From NCBI RefSeq assembly GCF_016695175.1, contig NZ_CP068022.1, positions 544,001-608,000 of the forward strand: 64,000 nt of DNA. Direction: 5' to 3'. Position numbers and translations under genes: made by a program. Of the stretch, positions 8,273 through 17,499 are shown one piece after another. Within the stretch, counting starts at the first letter, position 1. Every line of letters starts with the position of its first letter. The DNA comes from Pseudoalteromonas sp. GCY (lineage in GTDB: Bacteria > Pseudomonadota > Gammaproteobacteria > Enterobacterales > Alteromonadaceae). A model generated the notes under the pieces. That model was not told where the DNA came from and made no database searches. It was given only the letters and a program-made list of their open reading frames with translations.

Positions 8273-11251
8273 TTATAAACTCGTTCTCAACCGCGCAAAC
8301 GTCACAAACTCATCGTTGGCTTCCATTACTGCATACTCTGGGTTTCTTGCCACAAGTAAGTAGGTTACTTCACCTTGCGCATCAATCTGTTTTCTTACAT
8401 CTCGTAGTAAAAATTGTTCGTCGCCAGCTGCGTCAAAGCGCTCGATGGCGATAGTGGTATTTGTAATTGATCCTGCATTGCTAGAAGTGATCCGCTCGAG
8501 TAATAACAAGTCCCCATCGAAGATAGGGTGTTTCCCACCGTTCATAGAATTACCACTAGCATGAGCTAAGAAGTGTTTTTCAGGGTCGACTTTCCCACAC
8601 CCCGGAGGTGCAGGCACGAAGGACATTTCGCTGCTGTCACCTGTTTTAAAGTGACCACAAGCAATTTTCAAATTAGGAAAATATGGCAGCTGTACCACGT
8701 TTTCCGCAACATCTGTACTTTGTAGCTGGCTTGGTATCGCATCATCTGTCACCGCCTGTGTACTTTCGGGTTCGGCTAGCCTGTCACGTTTGGTGTGAAG
8801 ATATCTAGCAAGGCGATAGCGGCTTAACTCCAATATACAATCGGTCAGTTGTTCAATATCTTGCGTTTCAACTTTAAGGTTTAGTTTGAACTGTGCTTCT
8901 TCAATGGATTGACTTGGTGCTTGTTCAATTGAAAACCAGTGGTGTGTTTTGCGCTTATGTGCAGGCTTTTTTGCTTCTGTGAAAGCATTAATCGGATTAT
9001 CAAACCAATAGTTGAACCAAGCTTTACCGCCTTTGCTTTTGCTTCTGTCCTTTTCTGATATGTCTAGCTTTCTTAACTGAGGATAGTGCAATAGCACATC
9101 ATAACTCTTATCTGCCAGCGCTCTTAATGTGGGAGGATAAGCTATACCATCGAGCTGAACAAAGGCTTCAAGCAAAATGGCTTTAAAGCATTTTGTCATG
9201 CTGGTCACTTCGACAGCCTCTTTTAAAAACACCTTGTAGGGCGCAAGCCACTTAGCTGAAATACTACTAACGCTCTTTGCTTTTACAACGAGCTCAAACC
9301 AACTTCCATAGGGTTTTATCTTCTTAAACTCACCATACTCATGGAAAAACTCACAAGCATCAGGCGCATGACCTAACTGATCTGCTAGATTTTGATAATC
9401 ATCAAGAGCCGTGGTTCGCTGTTCTTTAGCGAGTAGCTGCCAAAAGTCAGTAATTTCTAGGTCGTAATTTACAAAACACCCTTCAGGTAGCTGAACTACT
9501 TGGTTGTCTTTACTGAACTTAGCAACTAAGTCTCTAGGCGAATGTGTACCAAAAAGTGCATAAGGCTTGTTCAAAAAACTGTGGTGGTTACCAATAAAAT
9601 CTAATACCACCAAATGCGTTTTCTGTTGATGGATTCTCAGTCCACGACCTAATTGCTGTAAGAATAAAACCTTTGATTCACTGGGCCTCAGCATCATCAC
9701 AGTGTCGATACTGGGTAAGTCAGTGCCCTCATTAAACAGGTCAACACTAAAAATAATTTGTAGTTTTCCAGACGCTAAATGCGCGAGTGCTTCACTGCGT
9801 TTTATGCTTGACTTTCCATGTACTGAAGCCGCTTTAATTCCCGCTTTATTAAAGTAGTTTGCCATGTAGTCGGCGTGTGTGGTCGAAATACAAAAAGCCA
9901 GCGTGCGTGTTTGCGCTAACTGTTTCCAGTGCTGTAAAGCATGTTTTGCTCTGTGCTCTGTCGCAAATTGGTTGTTTAGACTGGTTGGATCAAACTTGCC
10001 GTTACGCCAAGGAATTGCGGTATAGTCAACGCTTTCATCCCAAATACCATAATAGTGAAACGGCGCGAGCGTTTTGGCGTCAATCCCCTGCACCATATTC
10101 CGCTCATAAACGAGGTTGTTGTCACACAGGCTTAAAATATCGGCTTGGTCCGTTCGCTCTGGTGTAGCTGTTAAACCAAGTAAGAATTGCGGCTCAAAGT
10201 AAGACAGCAAATTTCGGTATAATTTACTGCTCGCATGATGAAATTCATCAACAATAATGTAGTCAAAATAATCGACAGTGAACTGCCTCAAACTCTCTGT
10301 TTTACCAATGCTCTGTACAGAGGCAAACAAAAAGTCGGCATCACTTTGTTTTTGCTTACCGGTATAAAACCCTGCAGTACAATCAATTAATCGCGTAAAC
10401 GTCTTGGCCGCTTGCTTGAGGATTTCTTCTCTATGTGCCACAAATAGGACTTTTTTAGCACCTACTTGTTGAACATCAAAAGCAGCAAGCCAAGTTTTGC
10501 CCATTCCTGTCGCTAATACCACTAAGCCTCTTTTATAGCTTTGTGCTCTTGAGTTATTCAGTTTTTCTAAGGCTTCTTGCTGCTCAGGTCTAGGGCCAAT
10601 CGGCTCAATATCTATGTCGTCATCGACCTTGCTAACAGTTTTGAACTGTGGCTTCTTACGACGTTTTTGATAGTGCTGTATCCACGGGTAGCTTAAACAT
10701 GTTGTTTGAGGGTGAGTAAATAAACTGGCAAACGCAGCCTTAAACTGCAAAAACGTTGCCTTGTTATTACCACTCTGACTAGCTATAAAATCATGCCGAA
10801 AAGACCATTCTAACCCTTGAGTTAGCGCCACTGCACTTATATTGTTTGAACCAATAAACGCACTCCCCTCATAAATTTGACCATCTTCACCTTTGGTTTT
10901 GGTAAAAATGTATGACTTCATATGGAAACTCTCATTTCCGCGAGTTTCATATACTCGTAGATCAGCCCCTAAAGTCTGTAGTGTCATCAATTCTTTAAGT
11001 GCGAACGGGCAAGTAAAATCTAGGTAGTCCGACGTAAGTAACTTTAAGGTGGTGCCGTTTGTTAAGGCGTCATACAAAGCATCAAAAAGTAAATCAAGAC
11101 CAGAGCGCTGAATAAATGAAACGGTTATTTCAATCTCGTCAGCTTGCTCTATGGCATGGAGCAGTGCAGGCAATAAAGGGTCATCGCCCCCAATATAAAG
11201 TTGCTTATCCGTGCACAGCGCAAGTTTTCCTCCTTGGTTATTGCTGCTCAC
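8273..11251 (-). CDS. PLD-nuclease / SF2 helicase / LexA-S24-like fusion protein
   Basis: A 992-residue cytoplasmic protein. Residues 20-190 are a phospholipase-D-type nuclease domain with His110-Met-Lys112 and a nearby GSNNIS (one HKD motif). Residues 225-590 are a superfamily 2 helicase: TGMGKT at 248-253, DEFHHA, a TATPE motif III, and QQLGRGLRI motif VI. A long helical region of DUF3427 type follows. The last 140 residues resemble the LexA/UmuD S24 peptidase fold with ASGNSM as the serine motif, but the expected lysine position reads FLLRDV, i.e. Arg. The start is a GTG with AAGGA upstream, four bases after the methyltransferase stop. Relatives with PLD plus helicase are found near restriction and defence genes, so DNA damage or phage response is the likely theme. 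The specific role is not known to me. Confidence 0.82.
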   Translation of the reverse strand: MSSNNQGGKLALCTDKQLYIGGDDPLLPALLHAIEQADEIEITVSFIQRSGLDLLFDALYDALTNGTTLKLLTSDYLDFTCPFALKELMTLQTLGADLRVYETRGNESFHMKSYIFTKTKGEDGQIYEGSAFIGSNNISAVALTQGLEWSFRHDFIASQSGNNKATFLQFKAAFASLFTHPQTTCLSYPWIQHYQKRRKKPQFKTVSKVDDDIDIEPIGPRPEQQEALEKLNNSRAQSYKRGLVVLATGMGKTWLAAFDVQQVGAKKVLFVAHREEILKQAAKTFTRLIDCTAGFYTGKQKQSDADFLFASVQSIGKTESLRQFTVDYFDYIIVDEFHHASSKLYRNLLSYFEPQFLLGLTATPERTDQADILSLCDNNLVYERNMVQGIDAKTLAPFHYYGIWDESVDYTAIPWRNGKFDPTSLNNQFATEHRAKHALQHWKQLAQTRTLAFCISTTHADYMANYFNKAGIKAASVHGKSSIKRSEALAHLASGKLQIIFSVDLFNEGTDLPSIDTVMMLRPSESKVLFLQQLGRGLRIHQQKTHLVVLDFIGNHHSFLNKPYALFGTHSPRDLVAKFSKDNQVVQLPEGCFVNYDLEITDFWQLLAKEQRTTALDDYQNLADQLGHAPDACEFFHEYGEFKKIKPYGSWFELVVKAKSVSSISAKWLAPYKVFLKEAVEVTSMTKCFKAILLEAFVQLDGIAYPPTLRALADKSYDVLLHYPQLRKLDISEKDRSKSKGGKAWFNYWFDNPINAFTEAKKPAHKRKTHHWFSIEQAPSQSIEEAQFKLNLKVETQDIEQLTDCILELSRYRLARYLHTKRDRLAEPESTQAVTDDAIPSQLQSTDVAENVVQLPYFPNLKIACGHFKTGDSSEMSFVPAPPGCGKVDPEKHFLAHASGNSMNGGKHPIFDGDLLLLERITSSNAGSITNTTIAIERFDAAGDEQFLLRDVRKQIDAQGEVTYLLVARNPEYAVMEANDEFVTFARLRTSL

Positions 11252-11255
11252 CTGA

Positions 11256-11858
11256 TTAATCCTTCCGAAGCAGAGCGTTTAACCAAAGCTCGTTATCGCG
11301 GTTGGGTCTTCTATCTTCCGTCACCCATAGCTTGATGATGTTGAGATTTGGGCATGCGGTGATAACTTTTGATAATCCGTCTTCATTAAGATCTGTAAAT
11401 CTGCGACCATTGTGCTCTCGTTCACCAGCACCATATTTGAACGAAACATACAACACGCCATGATGTTTAAGCGCGTCTTGTAACTTCACAAAAACATTGG
11501 ACAGGTCTTTCTCTGCAACATGTAAAAGACTGGCACAAGCCCAAATACCATCAAAAGCAGCAATATCTTGTATCTCTTCAAAGAATTGGTGTCTCACTGG
11601 TTGGCCTAGTTGTGTAGCGGCAATCTTCACTAGTTTTTCGCACGCATCCATTGCGCTGACTTCATAGCCAAGTTGTTTGAACGCGACAGCGTCGCGGCCA
11701 CTACCACAACCGGCGTCTAAAATGTGAATATGACGTTTATCACGCTTTGGGAATTCTGGAAGAAACTCCTGATAAAGCGGTTGCATGTCCACATTAAGTG
11801 TTGAGTTTGCAAATTCATCTGCATGTTGGTCGTAATAAGCGAGCGTGATTTCGGACAT
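11256..11858 (-). CDS. Class I SAM-dependent methyltransferase (TehB-like)
   Basis: A 200-residue protein with the SAM-binding motif ILDAGCGSGRDA at about residues 46-57, an acidic end of beta-2 (VSAMDAC), and post-motif FDGIWACASLLHV. The fold resembles TehB and other small-molecule methyltransferases rather than a DNA methylase, since no target-recognition domain or NPPY motif is seen. It is the first gene of the minus-strand operon with the helicase fusion, which begins four bases later. A companion role to the helicase is inferred only from this coupling. The substrate is unknown. Confidence 0.85.
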   Translation of the reverse strand: MSEITLAYYDQHADEFANSTLNVDMQPLYQEFLPEFPKRDKRHIHILDAGCGSGRDAVAFKQLGYEVSAMDACEKLVKIAATQLGQPVRHQFFEEIQDIAAFDGIWACASLLHVAEKDLSNVFVKLQDALKHHGVLYVSFKYGAGEREHNGRRFTDLNEDGLSKVITACPNLNIIKLWVTEDRRPNRDNELWLNALLRKD

Positions 11859-12463
11859 CTTTTACCTAAAGTAACTTCATTTTGTGGCGCAGTGTAAATG
11901 ACGATAAGTATGATTTCCATGTCATCACTAAAACTCTGCGAGTTCGCGTTTGCCGTCCGTTGCCAATGCGAAACCACTGTAATTAATCTTGCTAATCTAA
12001 ATGGTTAGGTAAACGCTCAAACGCATAAAGATCCTGTTCGTGAGCGGTTACTTCATCCTTAACCGCTGTATATATTCATTTGAAATTAGATGTAAACGAA
12101 TGCTGAGAGTATTAAACCCGAAAATCCGTGCGTTTTGTAGTGATTTGCGTCAAATCCAGGTGTTTTTACCACCAAAGTGTTAGATATTTTTTGCCAGACT
12201 ATTAACACAAGGGTTAAACCAAACCCATAAAAGTAACAAATATAGATGAGCTAGCCTATTACAACGCATTACAGCTAGTTTTATCACTTTGCTGGCTTAG
12301 CTGGTGTTTTGGCTGCTGTTAGCTCGGTGCAGAGGTACTGCGCTACCTTACTTTGTATGATGTTTTACTTTTAGAGCGACTGTGCAAGGTGTCTATTCGG
12401 TTTACAACTTTTCCACATTCACCTACATTGGAAATGTAGCTTGGGTTTCAACAGGAAAGTGGC
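11859..12463. other. 605-bp divergent intergenic region upstream of dgt
   Basis: Lies between the divergent methyltransferase and dgt genes and must carry both promoters. I see no coding frame that looks real; the minus-strand frame at 11717-11977 overlaps the methyltransferase out of frame. The only notable structure is the small hairpin at 12423-12439. Confidence 0.5.
12423..12439 (+). promoter_or_regulatory. Small hairpin in the dgt leader
   Basis: Perfect 7-base arms CTACATT and AATGTAG with a 3-base loop, 24 bases before the dgt start. It could form in the mRNA leader just ahead of the ribosome-binding site AGGAAA. No T-run follows, so it is not a terminator. Function is a guess. Confidence 0.3.
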
Positions 12464-13987
12464 ATGCACTTCAAAAATAAAATAACAAACGAGCGTTCTT
12501 ATAATACCGGTGGTAGTGAGGCGAGTAGCCTTGAGAGCGACCGTGGGCGTATTATCAACAGTGCTGCGCTTAGACGACTGCAACAAAAAACCCAAGTGTT
12601 TCCGCTTGAGCGTAATGCGGCTGTGCGTTCGCGCTTAACGCACTCGCTGGAGGTGCAGCAAAACGGCCGTTACATTGCTAAAAAAATTGTTGATGCGCTG
12701 GGACTGCAAGGTAAGCAAAATTTGCTGCAATATGAAGATAAAAACTGCCAGCAGGTGGATTTGTCTGAGTGTTTGATTACTCTGTCTGAAATGGCCTGTT
12801 TGATGCACGATATTGGTAACCCTGCGTTTGGTCACTTTGGCGAGGCCGCTATCAATGATTGGTTTAAGCGCTATTTGAGCCAGCATCAACAGTTTGCAAA
12901 AAGTGCTCGGGCGGCGCTTAGGTATGGCTCAAAGGAGAGCAAAGCGTCGGATCTGGCGGTGCTGAATCAAGAAATGGAGTTACTGCTCGATATTTGTAGT
13001 TTTGAGGGTAACGCCCAAGCCATTCGCGTTATTCATACGCTTTCTCGACTTAATCTTACCTATTCACAATGTGCCACTGTGATGAAGTATACCCGCTGCG
13101 CGACTACACCTAAATCAACCGTGGCCATCGATAAGTCTTATCTGCAAAAGAAAGCGGGATACTATTTTAGTGAAAGTGGTTTTGTCAGTGAGCTGTGCGA
13201 CAAATTGCAGATCCAAGTGGGTAATCGCCACCCTGTGACTTATATCATGGAGGCGGCTGACGATATTGCTTATTGCCTTGCTGATATGGAAGACGCTGTA
13301 GAAAAAGGCATTATTAGCGTAGATGAGTTAACGGGCTGTTTAATAGAGGAATATCAAAATATCGCCGCTGGGTTTGGGATCACCGATGACAAGCTGTTAG
13401 AGCTTATGAGTAAAAAGCTGCACTATGCCAATGACAAAGCCAGCAAGCATATGGCGAATTTTGATAATGAGTTTTTTATTTGGCTCCGCGTGGGGTTGTT
13501 GCACCCGCTTGCAGAACATGCCAAAACGCGTTTTATCGACAACCTTGATGCGATCTACGAAGGGAGTTTTAACGCTTCGTTACTGGAGGATAACAGCCAC
13601 CTCCATGCCATTGTAAAGTCGTTGAAAACGGTGGCGGCCAACAAGGTATTCTCGAATAAAGAAGTCGAGCAGTTAGAGCTTCAAGGCTATAAGATCACCA
13701 GCAGCATATTGAATGAATATCAGCGGGTGCTTGATTTACACGCCGACGAGTTTCACGCAGCATTAAGTGGCGACCATGACTTTGCGATAGAGTCGCGATT
13801 GATTAATCGAATTTCCAAAAAGTATGTTGCGGTATACCGCGAGACGGTCGCGCAGCTTAGTGAGGCTGAGCAAGCCGAGCCGATTTTTGAGTTTTATTAT
13901 CGCTGCCGCCTTATTCAGGATTTTATTAGCGGTATGACTGACCAATTTGCTTATGATACCTACCGTGCCTTGACCGCGTTGGATTGA
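12464..13987 (+). CDS. dgt: Deoxyguanosinetriphosphate triphosphohydrolase (dGTPase)
   Basis: A 507-residue protein, close to the 505 of E. coli Dgt and with its diagnostic opening: ESDRGRIINS, then RRLQQKTQVFPLERNAAV. It hydrolyses dGTP to deoxyguanosine and triphosphate. The HD-domain metal ligands are visible as His60 in SRLTHSLEV, His115-Asp116 in LMHDIGNPAFGH, and Asp267 in EAADDIAY. It starts at ATG 12464 with AGGAAA upstream. Dgt is a housekeeping enzyme in enterobacteria, while other dGTPases act as anti-phage dNTP-depleting enzymes. Its position beside a dCTP-deaminase relic makes the second role worth considering, but the sequence itself is of the housekeeping type. Confidence 0.95.
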   Translation: MHFKNKITNERSYNTGGSEASSLESDRGRIINSAALRRLQQKTQVFPLERNAAVRSRLTHSLEVQQNGRYIAKKIVDALGLQGKQNLLQYEDKNCQQVDLSECLITLSEMACLMHDIGNPAFGHFGEAAINDWFKRYLSQHQQFAKSARAALRYGSKESKASDLAVLNQEMELLLDICSFEGNAQAIRVIHTLSRLNLTYSQCATVMKYTRCATTPKSTVAIDKSYLQKKAGYYFSESGFVSELCDKLQIQVGNRHPVTYIMEAADDIAYCLADMEDAVEKGIISVDELTGCLIEEYQNIAAGFGITDDKLLELMSKKLHYANDKASKHMANFDNEFFIWLRVGLLHPLAEHAKTRFIDNLDAIYEGSFNASLLEDNSHLHAIVKSLKTVAANKVFSNKEVEQLELQGYKITSSILNEYQRVLDLHADEFHAALSGDHDFAIESRLINRISKKYVAVYRETVAQLSEAEQAEPIFEFYYRCRLIQDFISGMTDQFAYDTYRALTALD

Positions 13988-14000
13988 GGTTGATGTTTGA

Positions 14001-14049
14001 GGGAGTGATCGCCGATTTTGTTGAAAAGATCGCCGCGTAAAGCGGCTTA
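14001..14049. repeat. REP-like half unit split by IS1111 copy B
   Basis: Contains AAAAGATCGCCGCGTAAAGCGGCT, the complement of the usual GCCGCTTTACGCGGCGATC half. It stops where the IS end begins. The missing GTAGGAG part of the unit is found on the far side of the IS at 15448-15455, showing that the element lies inside this repeat. Confidence 0.85.
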
Positions 14050-14062
14050 TATGGACTCCTCC

Positions 14063-14334
14063 AATTGTACAAGCCATTTTTAGCATTATTAGTGTGATTG
14101 CGTGCTTATATCCGGGCTCTTGATGAGGTGCTACCTCGGCCTCTTTGATGTATTCGCGCCCTTGTGCCTTATCTCCTACGCGGTATTTGTATACACCTGC
14201 GGTTTAACAGGCTCTCAAGGGTGGGTCTCACCGCTTAATGCTCTATCTTGGCTTGTTCAATACTGGGGGTAATCTCAGTATACTTTTTGCTTTCTTTTTC
14301 TGTTTATCTTGATTTTTTCTTCTGTTACTCAGTG
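14063..14334 (-). ncRNA. Candidate bridge RNA / seekRNA region of IS1111 copy B
   Basis: This 272-bp stretch between the transposase stop and the right inverted repeat has no coding potential. In the IS1111 group this is the place of the non-coding RNA that directs target choice. Read on the minus strand it contains CGTAGGAGAT (14171-14180), of which nine bases equal the REP/IS left junction GTAGGAGAT. It also contains AAGCGG (14231-14236), complementary to CCGCTT in the right half of the REP target. RNA boundaries and structure are not determined; the matches are short and could be partly chance. Confidence 0.5.
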
Positions 14335-15366
14335 CTATGCCGCTAAGATTTTTGGCTCGTATGTTGAACCGTTTTTAAGTAAGGCATAGGCAGTTCTAAC
14401 CGTTTTGTTGGCCAATGCAATGGCAACACATTTCACGCTTTTCTTGGCGAGTAGGTTTTTTATCCAGCGTTCTTTCTCTGTGGTCGCTTCTTTATGTTTT
14501 AGCCTGCTGACTACCGTTCTTGCACCGAGAAACAGGTTTTTCCTTAATGTATTGCCTCGTCTTTTGGGGATATGCCCTATCTTGGCTTTTCCGCCTGATG
14601 AGTGCTGGGTCGGTGTAACACCTGCACATGCTGCAGCCCCTCTGGCATCACTAAATTGTGAAGTATTGCCTAAAAAGGATAGCAGCTCTATCGCGGTAAT
14701 TGGGCCAACGCCTTCTAATGCCATTAAACGCTGGCAACTGTCATTTTGCTTGGTTATCGCTTCAACTTGTTTATGTAGCTGTGCTTTAGCGTTGCTTTGT
14801 GTTTTATATAGGTCATAACTCACCGCGAGTGCTTGTTTTAATGCGATAGGGAGCGCATTTTCAGCATCTTCTAAAATATCTGGAACCGCTTGTGTTAACG
14901 CTGCATCGCCTTGATTAATGACAACACCAAACTCTAATAGCAATCCACGTATTTGATTTGAAAGCTGGGTCTTTTGTTTATCTACTAAGGTTCTCGCTTG
15001 GCTCAGTGACTGCAACGTTTGCTCTTCAACTGTCATGATTTTACAGGGCTTCACGTTGTATGCTTGGCTTGCACTGGCAATGGCGAGGACATCGTTTGCA
15101 TCGGTTTTTTGGCCTTGCCTAAACGCTTTTACGAACTTAGGGGGAAGCAACATGACGTCGTGCCCCAGTGACAGTGCTTTGCGAGCAATATGCTGGGCGC
15201 TACCACAAGCTTCCATCACGACCTTTGAACCCTCGGTTTTTGCTAGCAACTCAAGCATAGGTTCGCGTTTCATTGGCTTATTAAACTTGAGTTTATTGCC
15301 TTTCAGCTGTGCCACCTGGAAAATGTTTTTTGCCAAGTCGATAGCAATTAAATTAGACTGTGTCAT
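14335..15366 (-). CDS. IS1111-group (IS110 family) transposase
   Basis: Start at ATG 15366 (MTQSNLIAIDLAKNIFQ), giving 343 residues, the usual length for the group. An upstream in-frame start at 15447 would begin inside the inverted repeat and is rejected. The N-terminal RuvC-like DEDD domain shows IDLAKN, VVMEACGSAQ and KTDANDVLAI. The C-terminal Tnp_20 part has VGPITAIELLS, GVTPTQHSSGGK and KRRGNTLRKNLF with the serine expected for strand exchange. The Shine-Dalgarno AGGAG is part of a 14-base inverted repeat with the IS left end (see findings). The gene appears intact. Confidence 0.95.
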   Translation of the reverse strand: MTQSNLIAIDLAKNIFQVAQLKGNKLKFNKPMKREPMLELLAKTEGSKVVMEACGSAQHIARKALSLGHDVMLLPPKFVKAFRQGQKTDANDVLAIASASQAYNVKPCKIMTVEEQTLQSLSQARTLVDKQKTQLSNQIRGLLLEFGVVINQGDAALTQAVPDILEDAENALPIALKQALAVSYDLYKTQSNAKAQLHKQVEAITKQNDSCQRLMALEGVGPITAIELLSFLGNTSQFSDARGAAACAGVTPTQHSSGGKAKIGHIPKRRGNTLRKNLFLGARTVVSRLKHKEATTEKERWIKNLLAKKSVKCVAIALANKTVRTAYALLKNGSTYEPKILAA

Positions 15367-15499
15367 GTATGGACTCCTTATTTGGTAAAAGTGTTTTGCA
15401 ATATCTTTATACCGTACTCTCCCGATAAGGGGGAGGAGTCCATACATCTCCTACCAGCGGTGACATTTGAGGAGTTATCCAGCGGTAATGATATGCGGT

Positions 15500-15640
15500 G
15501 GGAGTGGGTTTACCCCACGATTTTGTTGAAAAGATCGCGGAGTAAATCCGCTCCTACTACATATTCAAACTCTTAGTAGGAGCCGCTTTATGCGGCGAGC
15601 ATTAGAAAAAAGACCACCGCGTAAAGTGCTTCCTACGTGC
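15500..15640. repeat. REP-like repeat cluster 2
   Basis: One degenerate unit (GGTGGGAGTGGGTTTACCCCACGA, 15499-15522), an inverse half with GATCGCGGAGTAAATCCGCTCCTAC, and a further GTAGGAGCCGCTTTATGCGGCGA unit at 15575-15598. It extends to the 3' end of the chemoreceptor gene. It belongs to the same family as array 1. Confidence 0.85.
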
Positions 15641-17385
15641 TAAACGGTAAACTCCCTTGCATTGTCGTTGAGGCGGTGGCTGGTTTGCTCTAACTGCTCA
15701 ACAATGGCCATAAACTCATTCATCCGCTTAATCGCTTCTTTAGAAATATCACTCAGACCATTGATATTGGTGTTAATGTCTTCGGTTACCGATAACTGCT
15801 CTTGTGAAGCAGTGGCAACACCTTGAGTCAAGTCTTTGATTTTGCTTACAGCTTCAAAGATGCTATCAAGCACTTCGGAAGATACCATCACCTGCTCTTC
15901 CGTCGCTTGCACTTGATGCTGGCTTTGCTGAATAGCGGTATTCGCACTCCCCGCTTTGGTTTGCAGCTGGTTGATGATATCGCGAATTTCTTCTGTGGAT
16001 TTTTGGGTTCTCTGTGCAAGGGTCCTTACTTCATCTGCAACAACAGCAAAACCGCGGCCTTGCTCTCCCGCCCTTGCCGCTTCGATGGCAGCATTTAATG
16101 CAAGCAGGTTAGTTTGCTCTGCAATAGCCTGGATCACGCTCACTACATTTGACACTTGGTCACTTTGCTCAGTCAACTCAGAGATAATATTCGCAGTTTC
16201 GTCAAAGCGCACTGACAAATCACTAAATTGCTGACTGGTTTGCGACATCACTTCCATCCCCCGCTGTGCTTCAAGTTCAACCTGATTGGCATAATCTGCG
16301 GTACTCACTGTACTGGACGTGACCTCATTGAGTGTTGCGGTCATTTCTTCCGCAGCCGTGGCGATGGTTTCAAGACGGGCGTTTTGTTCTTCACTTATCT
16401 CTTTATTACTGCGAATAAAGTGCGCCACTTCTTTGGAAGATTGTGACATCGCGCCACCAGCTGAGCCGATATTCTTTACCGTATTTTTAAAACTACTAAG
16501 CATACGATTTACGACACTGGCTACCGCTTTAATCTCAGTCGCGCCGCTTTCGTCTACCGTTTTTCTGAGATCGTTTGAACTACCTATTTCTTCAAAAGTT
16601 CTACCAAGTAACTCTATCGGTTTCACAATACGACGACGAACTAAATACACACCGAATAAGCTGAAGCATACGGTTATCACTAACATCACCATAGCCCACA
16701 AAACATAAGACTCTACAGCACTGTGGGCTTGCACAACGTTTTGCTTGGTGCGGTTTTCAAGTTCAGTGAAAAACGATTCAACCGGCTTCATAATGTTGGC
16801 TTTATAGCGATGATAATCATCACTGTGAGTAAGCTTAACCGCTTTGTTCAAATCGGGCTCGCCTTGAATGGTGTACTTACCAGCACTATCTTTAAACTTA
16901 CCTTTTACGGCGTTCATGGCTTCAACTTCTAATGCAACAAGGCCATCGGAATTGGCTTGTGCCTCACTTAAGTAGTTGAGCTCCTTTTGGCTAAAACCCG
17001 CCGCTTTCATGGCATCGAGTAATACCTCCCGTTGACCATCTGGTTTTGGTTTCTCGCCATAATTAAGCACCAGATCCCAATAAATTTTATGGTAGCCTTC
17101 AGGCCTTGGCTTTTCACCATTACGAATCGCTAATACATCCATATACATCTTTTCGTATTTATCGTTGCCAGTTACCGCATAGGTTCTGCCCAATCGCGTT
17201 AAATCGTCGGAGCTTTGTCTTAATTCGTCGGCCAGTTGATAGGCTTTATAACGGTTGTCTGCCATTTGTTCGAAATCAAGCAACGCGTTATACATGTTGA
17301 CAACCAAAAGGGTAACGATAACGACAAAAACAATAATACCACCGAAGATAGCGGTCATGAGGATACGGATAGAGTTTAACTTCAT
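15640..17385 (-). CDS. Methyl-accepting chemotaxis protein with HAMP domain
   Basis: I choose the ATG at 17385 ([10 protein letters not shown]) because AAAGG lies 8-9 bases upstream; the alternative ATG at 17412 lacks such a site. This gives 581 residues. Transmembrane segments are at about residues 7-30 and 228-250, with a roughly 200-residue helical periplasmic sensor between them that contains an odd Lys/Pro/Gly-rich insertion ([18 protein letters not shown]). HAMP follows, then a cytoplasmic signalling domain with the hairpin tip [20 protein letters not shown]. It would signal to CheA/CheW from the membrane. The ligand is unknown. The gene ends within a few bases of a REP cluster and is followed by no other terminator. 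Confidence 0.92.
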   Translation of the reverse strand: MKLNSIRILMTAIFGGIIVFVVIVTLLVVNMYNALLDFEQMADNRYKAYQLADELRQSSDDLTRLGRTYAVTGNDKYEKMYMDVLAIRNGEKPRPEGYHKIYWDLVLNYGEKPKPDGQREVLLDAMKAAGFSQKELNYLSEAQANSDGLVALEVEAMNAVKGKFKDSAGKYTIQGEPDLNKAVKLTHSDDYHRYKANIMKPVESFFTELENRTKQNVVQAHSAVESYVLWAMVMLVITVCFSLFGVYLVRRRIVKPIELLGRTFEEIGSSNDLRKTVDESGATEIKAVASVVNRMLSSFKNTVKNIGSAGGAMSQSSKEVAHFIRSNKEISEEQNARLETIATAAEEMTATLNEVTSSTVSTADYANQVELEAQRGMEVMSQTSQQFSDLSVRFDETANIISELTEQSDQVSNVVSVIQAIAEQTNLLALNAAIEAARAGEQGRGFAVVADEVRTLAQRTQKSTEEIRDIINQLQTKAGSANTAIQQSQHQVQATEEQVMVSSEVLDSIFEAVSKIKDLTQGVATASQEQLSVTEDINTNINGLSDISKEAIKRMNEFMAIVEQLEQTSHRLNDNAREFTV

Positions 17386-17499
17386 GATTCTAGCCTTTAT
17401 TGAAGCGTTCATAATAAAGACTAGTGCAGGGGTTGAGATTCTTCTAGCATAGAATTAGGAACAAACGGAGTTAACATAATAACAGTGAGAACCAAATCA

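Larger units (their letters stand above)
14048..15449 (-). mobile_element. IS1111-group (IS110 family) insertion sequence, intact copy B (about 1.4 kb)
   Basis: Subterminal inverted repeats of 13 bases are present: TATGGACTCCTCC at 14050-14062 and its complement at 15432-15444. One transposase gene lies between them, with a short 5' leader of about 80 bp and a long non-coding 3' side of about 270 bp. This asymmetry is characteristic of the IS1111 group, whose guide RNA is encoded on the 3' side. There is no target duplication, and the element splits a REP unit. The exact end bases are uncertain by 2-3 positions. Confidence 0.92.

Noticed and set aside
12065..12090. LexA box before dgt (CTGTATATATTC)
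   Set aside because: Only the left half matches; the ACAG half is missing.
15367..15447. Longer IS1111 transposase starting at 15447
   Set aside because: It would begin in the inverted repeat; the ATG at 15366 has AGGAG and matches family N-termini.
5658..15449. Composite transposon of two inverted IS1111 copies carrying the defence genes
   Set aside because: Copy A is truncated and inactive, IS110-family elements do not usually mobilise composites, and no outer duplication is seen.
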